Shown here piece after piece: positions 52,862 through 61,598 of a stretch of DNA of 64,000 nucleotides. The stretch lies in NCBI RefSeq assembly GCF_900112135.1, contig NZ_FOLC01000019.1:41431-105430 (forward strand), in the 5' to 3' direction. The stretch's first letter is position 1. The number at the start of each line of letters is the position of its first letter. The DNA comes from Collimonas sp. OK412. GTDB taxonomy: Bacteria > Pseudomonadota > Gammaproteobacteria > Burkholderiales > Burkholderiaceae_D. Both the position numbers and the translations under genes were made by a program. Under the pieces are notes generated by a model. The model ran no database searches. It was not told where the DNA came from and was given only the letters and a program-made list of their open reading frames with translations.

Positions 52862-53652
52862 GATGTGCGTTGCCGATGTACCCGTTTCCGGCCGCCAGCC
52901 TGGACCAGTTCTGGCACGGGCTGTTCGATTGCATGCAGCGCGAAGGCATAGCCGATGTGCCGCACCAGCTTGAGCAGCCGCAGGATTTGCTGCAGCACTG
53001 GCAAGAGCCCGGCCTGCTGCTAAGCCAGGCCTGCGGTTATCCGGTATCCACGCTGCTGCATGGCCAAGTCCAGGTAGTCGGCGCCTTTCATTTCGACGTG
53101 CCCGGCTGCGAGCAGGCTAACTACAGCAGCAGCTTGTGGGTGCGCAAAGAGGATGCTGCCAAGCCCTTGCCGGCGTTCCACGGCGCGGTTGCCGCCTGCA
53201 ACGAGCGCCATTCGCAATCCGGCTATCACGCGCTGCGCAGCGCGGTTGCGCGGTTTGCCAGCGACGGCAGGTTTTTTTCGGAAGTGCTGTTCAGCGGCGC
53301 CCACCGGCAGTCGGCGCGGCTGGTCGCCGGCGGCAAGGCCGATATTGCCGCGCTCGATTGTGTCAGCGCCTATTTTTTGAGCCGCCAGGAACCGGAGGTT
53401 TTTTCCCGGCTCGCCGCCATCGGGTTCACCACGCCGATGCCGGGCCTGCCGCTCATCACCGCGTCAGCCACGCCGCCTGCCGTGCTGGCCGCCCTGCGCC
53501 GGGCCCTGGCTGCCAGCATCGAGGCTCCCGGACTTGAACACGCTCGCAGCGCCATGCGCATCAGCGGTTTTTCCGTGCTGGGCGAGCAGGATTACCGCAT
53601 CTGCGCATCGAAGGCGGAGCAGAACCTGGCCGATGGCCTGGCTGACTGGTAG
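52858..53652 (+). CDS. PhnD/SsuA-like periplasmic-binding-fold protein without signal peptide
   Basis: 264 residues, type II binding-protein fold of the PhnD family: [64 protein letters not shown] and [15 protein letters not shown]. The usual ligand is phosphonate or phosphate, but no signal peptide or lipobox is seen, so it seems cytoplasmic. It overlaps the yehW-type gene by four bases (GTGCATGA region), so it is made with the osmoprotectant importer. Its role there is unknown. Confidence 0.8.
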   Translation: MRCALPMYPFPAASLDQFWHGLFDCMQREGIADVPHQLEQPQDLLQHWQEPGLLLSQACGYPVSTLLHGQVQVVGAFHFDVPGCEQANYSSSLWVRKEDAAKPLPAFHGAVAACNERHSQSGYHALRSAVARFASDGRFFSEVLFSGAHRQSARLVAGGKADIAALDCVSAYFLSRQEPEVFSRLAAIGFTTPMPGLPLITASATPPAVLAALRRALAASIEAPGLEHARSAMRISGFSVLGEQDYRICASKAEQNLADGLADW

Positions 53653-53696
53653 CGCCTTGCCGGCACGCAGTACTCTTTCCGGGCCGGCGCAAGGCG
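53653..53696 (+). terminator. Hairpin at the end of the osmoprotectant operon
   Basis: CGCCTTGCCGGC pairs with GCCGGC-gc-AAGGCG (two-base bulge) directly after the stop codon at 53652. There is no T tract, so termination may be weak or factor-dependent, or the stem may protect the transcript 3' end. Confidence 0.45.
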
Positions 53697-53845
53697 GTCA
53701 TCATCCAGTCATATTTCTTCGTTAGTATTTTGCAACTCCTCCTGAATCGGGTTGGACTTCCTGCACTGAATCCGTGTGCCAGGCGAAATTTCTTCGTTCG
53801 TGCTTCGAGAACCGGAACATGTCTAACTGAATTCGGAGGATCGCC

Positions 53846-55669
53846 ATGGCGTCTGTCAAAGATCAATCCCAGTTGCTGTCGGTGACCGCCCATGTCGGCG
53901 ACTGCAAGACCTTGCTGGCGTTCAGCCTGCTCCAGCCTGACGGCGCCGCCAACCTGGCGGGTTTCACGATCCGCTGCCAGCCCAAGGGCCTGCCGCCCTA
54001 CTACCTCTATAACACGCTGCAGTTTGAAACCCCGGCGGCGCATGCCCAGGACCCGGTCGAGCCGCCGAATTCAACGGTGAATGCGCCGATACACAAGTTC
54101 CGCTGGCTGCATGTGCCGGGCTCGGTCCACCAAGGGCTCACGCCGTTTTTCGGCGAATACACCTATACGGTGATCCCCCGCTATTTTGACGACAAGCAGT
54201 CGATGACCGCCCTTGACGAGGCGCTGGGCGTGTCGGTCAGCGTTTATGTCGGGCCGTTTGCAAAAGACAAGTTCAAGCTCGGGTTTACCCGCGGCTACAC
54301 GCAGTCGCAGGCGTTTGCCCACCATTTCGGCGTCAACGCGCTGATCCGGCCCAACACCAAGGAACTGCTGTTCGATACGACGCAGGTATCGGGCGCCAAT
54401 GCCGCCGGCGAGCAGTACACCTTTGCCGACGAATACGCATGGCTAGGGCTGACGGCAAGGGAGCGGATTTTTGAATTCCTGAATGAAGTGCTGCAAGATC
54501 CGGCGCAATACCTCGATGTGTTTGCCTACGACCTGAACGAGCCTGACCTGTGCAAGATCCTGCTGGAACTGGGCAAGCAGGGCCGGGTCCGCATCATCCT
54601 CGACAACGCAGCCCTGCATCACTCCGCAGCCAAACCGATGCCCGAGGACGAGTTCGAGGCGCAGTTCCTGGCCGTGGCCGCCAGCCCTGCCGCCATCCTG
54701 CGCGGCCATTTCAAGCGTTATGCGCATGACAAGGTATTCGTGTCCTTCAACAAGGACAGCGCGCTGAAGGTGTTGACCGGGTCGACCAATTTTTCCGTTA
54801 CCGGCCTGTACGTCAACTCCAACCACGTGATGGTGTTCGACGATCCCGGCGTCGCAGCCGAATACGGGCAATTGTTCGAGACCGTATGGCAAGGCGGCGT
54901 CAAGCTCGGCGCCTACCTGCAATCGCCGTTTTCCTCCACAACGTTCTCGATTCCCGAAGGTATTTCGCCGCGCGCCGATATCACCTTCGCGCCCCATACG
55001 GCAGAATTCGTCGCCAAGAACCTTGGCGACATCGCCGCCCGCATCCAGCAGGAACAAACCAAGCCCGCCAAGAACGGCAGCGTACTGTTTGCCGTCATGG
55101 AGATCGACAACGGCACCAGCCCGGTCTATACCGCGCTGAAGGATTTGCACGCCGACAGCAATGTCTTCAGCTATGGCATTTCGGATAGCAACACCGGCAT
55201 TTCCCTGTATGCGCCGGGCAAGAAAACCGGTGTGCTGGTGACCGGCAAGCCGGGCAAATCGATACTGCCGCCGCCGTTTGACCAAGTACGCTCGATCAGC
55301 GGCATCGGCCACCAGATCCATCATAAATTCGTCGTATGCGGTTTCAGCGGCGACAGTCCAGTTGTGTTCTGCGGCTCGTCCAACCTTGCCCTTGGCGGGG
55401 AACAGGCCAACGGCGACAACCTGCTGGCGATCCATGACGGCGACGTCGCAACGGTGTTCGCCATCGAAGCGGTGGGACTGGTCGATCATTTCCAGTTCCT
55501 GAACCGGATGGCGGCCGTCGCGCCGGCGGCGGCCAATGAACCGGTGCCGGCCTCGAAACAGCAGGCTGCGCTTGCCGTCGGCTGGTTCCTGTCCACCAGC
55601 GACAGCTGGGCCCGCCCCTATTTCGATCCCAACGATTCCCATTGCACCGACCGCCTGCTGTTTGCCTGA
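53846..55669 (+). CDS. Phospholipase D-like protein with two HxK motifs
   Basis: 607 residues. The N-terminal 160 residues are beta-rich and unfamiliar. Two PLD half-sites follow: His294-x-Lys296 (YAHDKVFVSF) with GSTNFSVTG, and near residue 490 QIHHKFVVCGFSGD with CGSSNLALGG. Each half-site lacks the canonical Asp six residues on but keeps His and Lys, and the GSxN partner. No signal peptide is seen. PLD enzymes cleave phosphodiesters in lipids or nucleic acids; the substrate is unknown. The gene stands alone, with GGAGG in the ribosome binding site. Confidence 0.82.
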   Translation: MASVKDQSQLLSVTAHVGDCKTLLAFSLLQPDGAANLAGFTIRCQPKGLPPYYLYNTLQFETPAAHAQDPVEPPNSTVNAPIHKFRWLHVPGSVHQGLTPFFGEYTYTVIPRYFDDKQSMTALDEALGVSVSVYVGPFAKDKFKLGFTRGYTQSQAFAHHFGVNALIRPNTKELLFDTTQVSGANAAGEQYTFADEYAWLGLTARERIFEFLNEVLQDPAQYLDVFAYDLNEPDLCKILLELGKQGRVRIILDNAALHHSAAKPMPEDEFEAQFLAVAASPAAILRGHFKRYAHDKVFVSFNKDSALKVLTGSTNFSVTGLYVNSNHVMVFDDPGVAAEYGQLFETVWQGGVKLGAYLQSPFSSTTFSIPEGISPRADITFAPHTAEFVAKNLGDIAARIQQEQTKPAKNGSVLFAVMEIDNGTSPVYTALKDLHADSNVFSYGISDSNTGISLYAPGKKTGVLVTGKPGKSILPPPFDQVRSISGIGHQIHHKFVVCGFSGDSPVVFCGSSNLALGGEQANGDNLLAIHDGDVATVFAIEAVGLVDHFQFLNRMAAVAPAAANEPVPASKQQAALAVGWFLSTSDSWARPYFDPNDSHCTDRLLFA

Positions 55670-55679
55670 TGCCTGCGCC

Positions 55680-55704
55680 AGCTCGGCAGCTCAGCTGCCG
55701 AGCT
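55680..55704. terminator. Perfect 12-bp stem between convergent genes
   Basis: AGCTCGGCAGCT-C-AGCTGCCGAGCT is a perfect palindrome with a one-base centre, between the PLD-like stop and the helicase stop (it overlaps the last helicase codons). It could act for both directions; neither side has a clear T run. Confidence 0.5.
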
Positions 55705-57946
55705 GCCACCATGCGGGCAGCAGCTGCCTGACTTCCTGCCGCGCAAAACGGTCGTCGATCAGGTACACCACGCCGCGGTCCCGCTCGGTGCGGATCACCC
55801 TGCCCGCGGCCTGCACCACTTTCTGCAACCCGGGATACAGGTAGGTGCAGTCGTAGCCCTGGCCGAAAGTGCGCTCCATCTGCAACATGATCTGTTCATT
55901 GACCGGATTGACCTGCGGCAGCCCCAGGGTCGCGATGAACGCGCCGATCAGGCGTGCGCCGGGCAAATCGATGCCCTCCGCAAACGCGCCGCCGAGCACC
56001 GCGAAACCGACGCCTTGCGAGGTATCGGTAAACCGCGCCAGGAACTGCTCCCTTTCCCGCTCATCCATGCGGCGCGCCTGCTGCCACAAAGGGATATCGG
56101 GATAGCGCGCAGCGAACATGGCGGCGACTTTCTCCAGGTAGTCGTAGCTGCTGAAAAACGTCAGGTAGTTGCCCGGCTGCTCCCGGTATTGCCTGGCGAC
56201 CAGGTCCACGATCGGCGCCAGCGACCGCTCGCGATGCTGGAAACGGGTCGAAATCCCGGTGACCAGCTGCACTGACAGCTGGTCGGCGGTAAACGGCGAC
56301 GGCACGTCGAGCCAGGCGGTGTTGTCGGGCATGCCCAGTATCTTGCTGTAAAAATGCCAAGGGCTGAGCGTGGCGGAAAACAGCGTGGCCGAATGCGCAG
56401 CGGCAAAGCGCGGCGCCAGGAAGCTTGCCGGCACGATATTGCGCAGGCACAGCGTCGCGCCATGGGCGCCGCGCCGGGTGATGTCGAACAGCGAGTGGCT
56501 ATCGAACAGCTCGGCAATGCGGGTGAAGTGCATGGCGTCGAAATAGAAGCGCTGCAGGTCGCTGTCGAGGGCGGCCGGATGATCGACCATGTAGTCGGTG
56601 ATATCGGCCACGGCCTGCTGCAGCGCCTGGATGAAGCCGTCCGGCAGGTCTTCGTAGCGCTGGTATTCAGCTTCCTGCTCCTTGTACAGCGCATTCCATT
56701 GACGGTTGACGCGGTCCAGCGCGCGCTTGAGCGCCGGCGGCGCCGCTTGCCGCACGGCTTTGAAGCCGGCTTGTTCCATCTCGGCGGAATACATCTTGCG
56801 CGCCCGCTCGATCATGTTGTGCGCTTCGTCGACCAGCACGCCGACCCGCCACTGGTTGGCGCTAGCCAGGCCGTACAGCATGGCGCTCAGGTCGAAATAA
56901 TAGTTGTAGTCGCCGACGATCACGTCCGACCAGCGCACCAGCTCCTGGCTCAGGTAATAGGGACAGACGCGATGTGCGGCGGCGACCTGGCGCAAGCCCT
57001 CCTTGTCCATCGCACCGCTGTCGATGGCGGCGCTGCGCGCCTGCGGCAGGCGGTCGTAAAACCCCTGCGCCAACGGACAGGAGTCGCCATGGCAGGCTTT
57101 GTCGGGATGTTCGCACGCCTTGTCGCGCGCGACCAGCTCCAGTACGCGCAACGGCAATCCCGCCGCGCTTTGCTTGATGCGCGCCGTCGCTTCCAGCGCC
57201 AGCGCGCGCCCCGGCGTCTTGGCTGAAAGAAAAAATATCTTGTCCAGCCCCTGGCCGGGGCTTGCCTTGAGCAAAGGGAACAGGCTGCCGATCGTCTTGC
57301 CGATGCCGGTCGGCGCCTGTGCCAGCAGGCAACGGCCGCTGCTGGCACCCTTGTACACCGCTTCCGCCAGGATCCGCTGGCCGGGGCGGAAATCGGCGTG
57401 CGGAAAGCGCAAGGCGGTGAGCTGGGCGTCGCGTGCGGCGCGATGCGCCATCTCCTGTTCGGCCCAGGCCAGGAAGCGGCCGCACTGCTCTTCGAAAAAC
57501 CGTTGCAGGCAAGCCGCAGTTGCATATTCCGTCAGCAAGGTTTCCTTCTGTTTGCCGATGTCGTAGTACACCAGCGCCAGCTGCAGCTCGGACAGGTTGC
57601 GCGCCTGGCACAGCAAGTGGCCGTAGATCCGCACCTGCGCCCAGTGCAGATGACGGTGGTTGTCCGGCATGCGCTCCAGACTGCCGCGGAAAGTCTTGAT
57701 TTCTTCCAGCCGGTTCAAGACCGGATCGTAGCCGTCGGCGCGGCCGCGCACCAGCAGCGGCCCGTAGCTGCCACTGAGGCTGACTTCTTTTTCATAAGCG
57801 GCATCGCGGCGTGACGCCACCACGGCGTGACCGGCGATGCCTTCCAGCGCGGTCGGCGCCGGCGTGAAGCGCAGGTCAAGGTCGCCCTGTTTGGCCGTGA
57901 ACTCGCACAGGGCGCGGACGGCGATTACGTATGCGGCCTGGTTCAC
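55691..57946 (-). CDS. XPD/DinG-like Fe-S helicase with N-terminal PD-(D/E)XK nuclease domain
   Basis: 751 residues. Residues 1-170 contain a Cas4/RecB-type nuclease site: RGRADGYDP (Asp71) and EEIKTFRG (Glu82, Lys84). The superfamily 2 helicase follows: Walker A APTGIGKT (211-218), an Fe-S domain with Cys278, Cys285, Cys290 and Cys328, DEAH box at 373-376, and VVQAAGRVIRTERDRG (motif VI). The start is GTG 57946, overlapping the upstream FAN1-like stop as GTGA, with GGAGA upstream. It should unwind 5'-3' and process repair intermediates with its partner. The operon has a LexA box. Confidence 0.9.
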   Translation of the reverse strand: MNQAAYVIAVRALCEFTAKQGDLDLRFTPAPTALEGIAGHAVVASRRDAAYEKEVSLSGSYGPLLVRGRADGYDPVLNRLEEIKTFRGSLERMPDNHRHLHWAQVRIYGHLLCQARNLSELQLALVYYDIGKQKETLLTEYATAACLQRFFEEQCGRFLAWAEQEMAHRAARDAQLTALRFPHADFRPGQRILAEAVYKGASSGRCLLAQAPTGIGKTIGSLFPLLKASPGQGLDKIFFLSAKTPGRALALEATARIKQSAAGLPLRVLELVARDKACEHPDKACHGDSCPLAQGFYDRLPQARSAAIDSGAMDKEGLRQVAAAHRVCPYYLSQELVRWSDVIVGDYNYYFDLSAMLYGLASANQWRVGVLVDEAHNMIERARKMYSAEMEQAGFKAVRQAAPPALKRALDRVNRQWNALYKEQEAEYQRYEDLPDGFIQALQQAVADITDYMVDHPAALDSDLQRFYFDAMHFTRIAELFDSHSLFDITRRGAHGATLCLRNIVPASFLAPRFAAAHSATLFSATLSPWHFYSKILGMPDNTAWLDVPSPFTADQLSVQLVTGISTRFQHRERSLAPIVDLVARQYREQPGNYLTFFSSYDYLEKVAAMFAARYPDIPLWQQARRMDEREREQFLARFTDTSQGVGFAVLGGAFAEGIDLPGARLIGAFIATLGLPQVNPVNEQIMLQMERTFGQGYDCTYLYPGLQKVVQAAGRVIRTERDRGVVYLIDDRFARQEVRQLLPAWWQLGS

Positions 57947-59580
57947 GCGCACTCTCCGGCCCATTGCACGTAACAGACGGCGACCGGAATGCCGTGTTCG
58001 GCAAAATAGTGCAGCCAGCGGACCTGGTTGTCCTGCAGGCGGTCGCCCGGGCCCTTGACTTCGATCATCTGGTAGCGTTTTTCCGCCGGCCAGAACTGGA
58101 TCAGGTCCGGCAAGCCGGAACGGTTGGTCTTGATATCCTGCAGGATGCGCTCGAAACATTTGCGCAGGTGCAGCGGCGGCAGGCAATCCAGCGCCATTGC
58201 CAGCAGTGCTTCATCGATGGACTCCCAGAACACGAATGGCGACTGGATGCCGGCCTTGGCGCGGAAATTGCGCCAGATGGCCTGCTTATAGCCGCCGCTG
58301 TCGAACTGGGCGAAACCGGCCTCGAACAGCGTGGCGCGGCGTTGCTGGAAATCGGCGCTGTGCAGGTCGGCCGGGCCGCTCTGGAACGGATGGAAAAACG
58401 CGCCCGGTAGCGGCGCAAAGACGGCATCCCAGAACAGCAGGCCGAACAGCGAATTGATCAGCGTGTTTTCGACGTAGACGGCGGGCGCATCGGGGCGCGA
58501 CAGATGGCCGGCAAGCACGGTTTCGACCGGGATGCCGGACTCGGCTCGCGGCAACGCCATATCCTGGCGGACGATAGCCGCGGCGGCGACCTGCGGCATC
58601 TTGCCGTGGCCCAGCTGCCGCCGCAAACGCGGCATGACGCGCAGCAGCTGCTGTTTTTCAGCTTCGCTTTCCGGTTGCCGCTCGGCCTGCTGCGCCAGTG
58701 CGAAAGCCGCATCGGGCTGGCCGCAACGTTCCAGCACGCGGATCGCACGCAGGCGCGCACCCGGCCACGCACATTCCGCATAAAGGCGCAGCGCGGCCGG
58801 CAGTTCGGCGCTGCGTTCGTAGTGCTGGGCAACCTGGAACAGCAGCTTGCTGCGGCGCTGTTCCAGCCAGTCATTCGGATAAGGCATGCCTGGCAGGTCA
58901 GCCAGCACGGCTGCCGGCGCTGCGCCGTTGCTGAACCGTTCGCGGCAGGCGTGCAGGTGCAGGTAATCGTCGATGTCTTGCCTGCTGCTGAAACCTTGCG
59001 CAAGCGACAAATCGACCTGTTCGTACCGGAAAATCCCCAATTCCGACAGCACGAACTCCGACCAGTCCTGGTGCAGGTTGCCAAAGAACATCAGCCGCAG
59101 CCGGTCGCACAAAGGTGCAATGCGCAGCTGCAACAGCTGGTCGTCGATACCCCAGCCGGCCAGCGTGCGCACCGCGTCGCCATGCTCGCCGCGCAGGATT
59201 TCCAGCTGTCCTGCCTTGCGCGCGCTGCGCGGCAGCAGCGGAAATATTTCTGCAAGCTCGGTCTTCGTCAGCAGGCTGCACAGTTGTCCGATGTCGATGG
59301 CCGGCTCTCCGTCCAGCCAGCCGGCGGCGACCAGAGGCGCTGCAGCGCTGCGCGGACAGCCGATTTCACCGTAGCGCAGCCGGTCCAGGCGAAACAGCTC
59401 GCCCTTGCGCATCACCATCCGCACCAGCAGCGCGCGCGATGCCAGCGGCAGTGCCTCGAAACCGTCGACGAAATCCCACTCTTCGCTATCCAGCAAGTGC
59501 CGATAGCGGGCCCGCACCGACGCCACCACGGCAAGGAAATTGTCGAGATAATAAAAACGGTTTTCCAGCACTCTGATCAT
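57943..59580 (-). CDS. FAN1-like VRR-NUC structure-specific nuclease
   Basis: 545 residues, about the size of characterised bacterial FAN1. The N-terminal half is helical, a TPR-like part lies in the middle (AALRLYAECAWPGARLRAI), and the C-terminal VRR-NUC domain has the metal site: Glu in FFHPFQSGP-preceding region, PDLIQFW (Asp), MIEVKGPGDRL (Glu-x-Lys) and the Gln of DNQVRW. FAN1 cuts flap and crosslinked DNA. Start 59580 (MIRVLENRFYYL) fits the family start. It is translationally coupled to the helicase gene. A LexA-type operator lies 61 bases upstream, so damage induction is expected. Confidence 0.9.
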   Translation of the reverse strand: MIRVLENRFYYLDNFLAVVASVRARYRHLLDSEEWDFVDGFEALPLASRALLVRMVMRKGELFRLDRLRYGEIGCPRSAAAPLVAAGWLDGEPAIDIGQLCSLLTKTELAEIFPLLPRSARKAGQLEILRGEHGDAVRTLAGWGIDDQLLQLRIAPLCDRLRLMFFGNLHQDWSEFVLSELGIFRYEQVDLSLAQGFSSRQDIDDYLHLHACRERFSNGAAPAAVLADLPGMPYPNDWLEQRRSKLLFQVAQHYERSAELPAALRLYAECAWPGARLRAIRVLERCGQPDAAFALAQQAERQPESEAEKQQLLRVMPRLRRQLGHGKMPQVAAAAIVRQDMALPRAESGIPVETVLAGHLSRPDAPAVYVENTLINSLFGLLFWDAVFAPLPGAFFHPFQSGPADLHSADFQQRRATLFEAGFAQFDSGGYKQAIWRNFRAKAGIQSPFVFWESIDEALLAMALDCLPPLHLRKCFERILQDIKTNRSGLPDLIQFWPAEKRYQMIEVKGPGDRLQDNQVRWLHYFAEHGIPVAVCYVQWAGECA

Positions 59581-59641
59581 GTTGCGGCCGCCGCAGCTCT
59601 GCGCATTGCGAAGAGCGCCAGGCAAAATTGAAGATGGTTGA

Positions 59642-59678
59642 CTGTATGGATATACAGTTATGCTGCAGTATATATCAA
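59642..59678 (-). promoter_or_regulatory. lexA box: LexA box overlapping a sigma-70-type promoter of the FAN1-helicase operon
   Basis: CTGTATGGATATACAG (59642-59657) fits the LexA operator CTGT-N8-ACAG exactly. On the minus strand it covers the -10 element TGTATA (59656-59651) of a promoter whose -35 TTGATA is at 59678-59673, 16 bases away. This would give SOS control of the nuclease-helicase pair. Confidence 0.75.
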
Positions 59679-59753
59679 CCCTGAAGGATTTCCGCTTTCG
59701 GCCAGGGGGAAGCCGCGCTCCGTCGCAAAAATCCGATGTTCCCGCGTGAAATG

Positions 59754-60050
59754 CTAGCGTTCCTCATCATCGTCGTCAGATATATCTTCGATGCTGACGA
59801 TCTCGCCGCCGCGCTCGACGATCTCCCGGTGGCAGGCTGCCAGCAGCGCATCGAAATCCGCGTCCTCCAATTTCCCCTCCAGGTCCTCCTGCGCCGGGCC
59901 GCTGTCGTCATCGTCGATCTCGGTCTGTTCAAATTTCGGGCTGGTCCCGATATACGAGGCGCTGTATGGACCGCCTTCATCCGTTTCCGTGACCACCAGC
60001 GTGAAAAGCGCATTGTCGGTTTCAATGATGTAGGTGCTGACTGGCCTCAT
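59754..60050 (-). CDS. Small acidic protein, tandem paralogue A
   Basis: A 98-residue protein with TYIIETDNALFTLVVTETDE (beta hairpin), an acidic linker, and FDALLAACHREIVERGGEIV followed by an Asp/Glu tail (SDDDDEER). The start at 60050 has GGAG six bases before it. It is clearly related to the next gene at 60307. No family was recognised; the size and charge suggest a binding or regulatory protein. No toxin-like partner is seen. Confidence 0.7.
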   Translation of the reverse strand: MRPVSTYIIETDNALFTLVVTETDEGGPYSASYIGTSPKFEQTEIDDDDSGPAQEDLEGKLEDADFDALLAACHREIVERGGEIVSIEDISDDDDEER

Positions 60051-60306
60051 GGAGATCTCCTTGTCTATCCAGGCGATGAAAGAACTACGCTCGCACAACG
60101 CCGGCGAGCGCCGGCCGGCCCGGTTCTGCTGTGCCAGGCCTTGACAGTGTCATTGGGAGTGAGACGGATCGGAGCTTAAATAATTCTCCATCAGCAGCGA
60201 TTCCGCAAGTTTTTTTGCGGACAAGGCCACGCTTGCCGACGTCGGCTACTGTCAAATAATCATTGCTAGCGGGAGGTAATGCTGTTTCCGGACGGCGGCC
60301 GGATTG

Positions 60307-60618
60307 TCAACGGCTGGTTCCCCAGTCCCTGCGGGGACGCTCGTCGATGACGGAAATATCCTGGATGCCAAGTATCTCGCCGCCGCGCTCCGCGATCTGG
60401 CGGTGGCAAGTCGCGATGAGCGCGTCAAAATCGACGTCTTCCGCTTCGCCGTCAAGGTCTTTCTGCCCCAGCCCGGGATTATCGACCCAAGGCAGCTCGA
60501 CTTTCTGCCGCGTGCCGACATACGTCGCCTTATAGCGGCCGCCATCGCTGGTTTCGGTGATGACCAGCGTAAATAGCGCATTCGTGGTTTCAATCATGTA
60601 AGTACGGTCCAGCGCCAT
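60307..60618 (-). CDS. Small acidic protein, tandem paralogue B
   Basis: A 103-residue protein that shares the layout of the gene at 59754: TYMIETTNALFTLVITETSD, then FDALIATCHRQIAERGGEIL and an ISDID-type end. About half of the aligned residues are identical by eye, strongest at both ends. It starts with AAGGA eight bases upstream. The basic C-terminal tail (ERPRRDWGTSR) differs from the acidic tail of its paralogue, so the two may have diverged in role. Confidence 0.7.
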   Translation of the reverse strand: MALDRTYMIETTNALFTLVITETSDGGRYKATYVGTRQKVELPWVDNPGLGQKDLDGEAEDVDFDALIATCHRQIAERGGEILGIQDISVIDERPRRDWGTSR

Positions 60619-60866
60619 GACAATTTCCTTGATCAGACTACCTTGAGTTGGGTTGATTTGAGTTCGCTTAAGTTCGTTTAACTATACTGCCATCGACGTT
60701 CACGCGCTTGAGCCCAGGCTGCTGTCCGGCCGGCAAGGTCTGCGATGAGGGGGATGAAACAAGGAAGCATGATGCGCTTCAACAGCTGGCATGTATGTTC
60801 GGTGCTTAACACACCCTGAACACCGGGATCGGCGATACTGGCGGCAGCGACAACTAGGAGAGAACC

Positions 60867-61355
60867 ATGAAGCTCAAGGGATCCTGCCATTGCGGCGCAG
60901 TCCGCTTCAGCCTGGAAAGCGACACGCCCTACCCTTACCAGCGCTGTTATTGTTCGATTTGCCGCAAGACCCAGGGCGGCGGTGGATACGCCGTCAACAT
61001 CGGCGGCGACGCCCGCACCCTGAAAGTGCAAGGCCGGGACGACGTCAGCATCTATCACGCAAAACTCAAGCGGCAAGGCGAATCGCGCGTCCATACCAGC
61101 ACCGCGCAACGCCATTTCTGCCGGCGTTGCGGCAGCGCGCTGTGGCTCTACAGCCCGGAATGGCCGGAACTGGTCCATCCATTCGCATCGGCCATCGATA
61201 CGCCGCTGCCGGCGCCGCCTGAATACACCCACCTGCTGCTGGATTACAAGGCGCCATGGGTGGAAGTCAAGGCGGGCCGCAAGGACAAGCAGTTCAAGCA
61301 GTTTCCGCGCGAGTCCTTGTTTGAATGGCATCAGCGGCTGAACCTGCTGAAATGA
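60867..61355 (+). CDS. GFA family (CENP-V/GFA domain) zinc protein
   Basis: 162 residues. The zinc-binding pattern is complete: GSCHCGAVRFSLE, CYCSICRKTQGGGG and FCRRCGSALWLY. The family includes glutathione-dependent formaldehyde-activating enzymes, but most members have no proven activity. Ribosome binding site CTAGGAG. It stands alone. Confidence 0.9.
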   Translation: MKLKGSCHCGAVRFSLESDTPYPYQRCYCSICRKTQGGGGYAVNIGGDARTLKVQGRDDVSIYHAKLKRQGESRVHTSTAQRHFCRRCGSALWLYSPEWPELVHPFASAIDTPLPAPPEYTHLLLDYKAPWVEVKAGRKDKQFKQFPRESLFEWHQRLNLLK

Positions 61356-61377
61356 CGAGCCTGTAAAACACTCCGTA

Positions 61378-61468
61378 GATACTGTTATTCACGTCAAGTG
61401 ATATGCAAAGTAGAGTCGAAAGATTTTTCTGGTTTGAGCACTCCAAACGCGACGTGAATAACAGTATC
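61378..61468. mobile_element. 91-bp IS110-derived mini-element with perfect 18-bp inverted ends
   Basis: GATACTGTTATTCACGTC (61378-61395) and its exact reverse complement (61451-61468) bound a core that reads, on the minus strand, AFGVLKPEKSFDSTLHIT-stop, the last codons of an IS110 transposase. The same end is at 63662 beside the transposase gene. It looks like a MITE-type derivative. Confidence 0.7.
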
Positions 61469-61598
61469 CACGCCTTACCGCGTTACTTTCCGTTAATTAA
61501 ATTTTTTAAGACAATTCCTATGTCTCCATTTTGAGCAAATGCGTATTGTTTTCGATTCTGTTGCCGGACAGCCAGCAGCCAAACTGCAAGGACGCAAA

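Noticed and set aside
54443..55642. Minus-strand open frame of 399 codons
   Set aside because: Reverse shadow of the PLD-like gene, which has clear HxK motifs.
53846..55669. PLD-like protein as a Nuc-type defence nuclease
   Set aside because: No defence genes adjoin it, and the N-terminal domain is unlike known PLD defence proteins; left as an unspecified phosphodiesterase-like protein.
58504..59631. Plus-strand open frame of 375 codons
   Set aside because: Shadow of the FAN1-like gene; Gln/Arg/His-rich composition and no homology.
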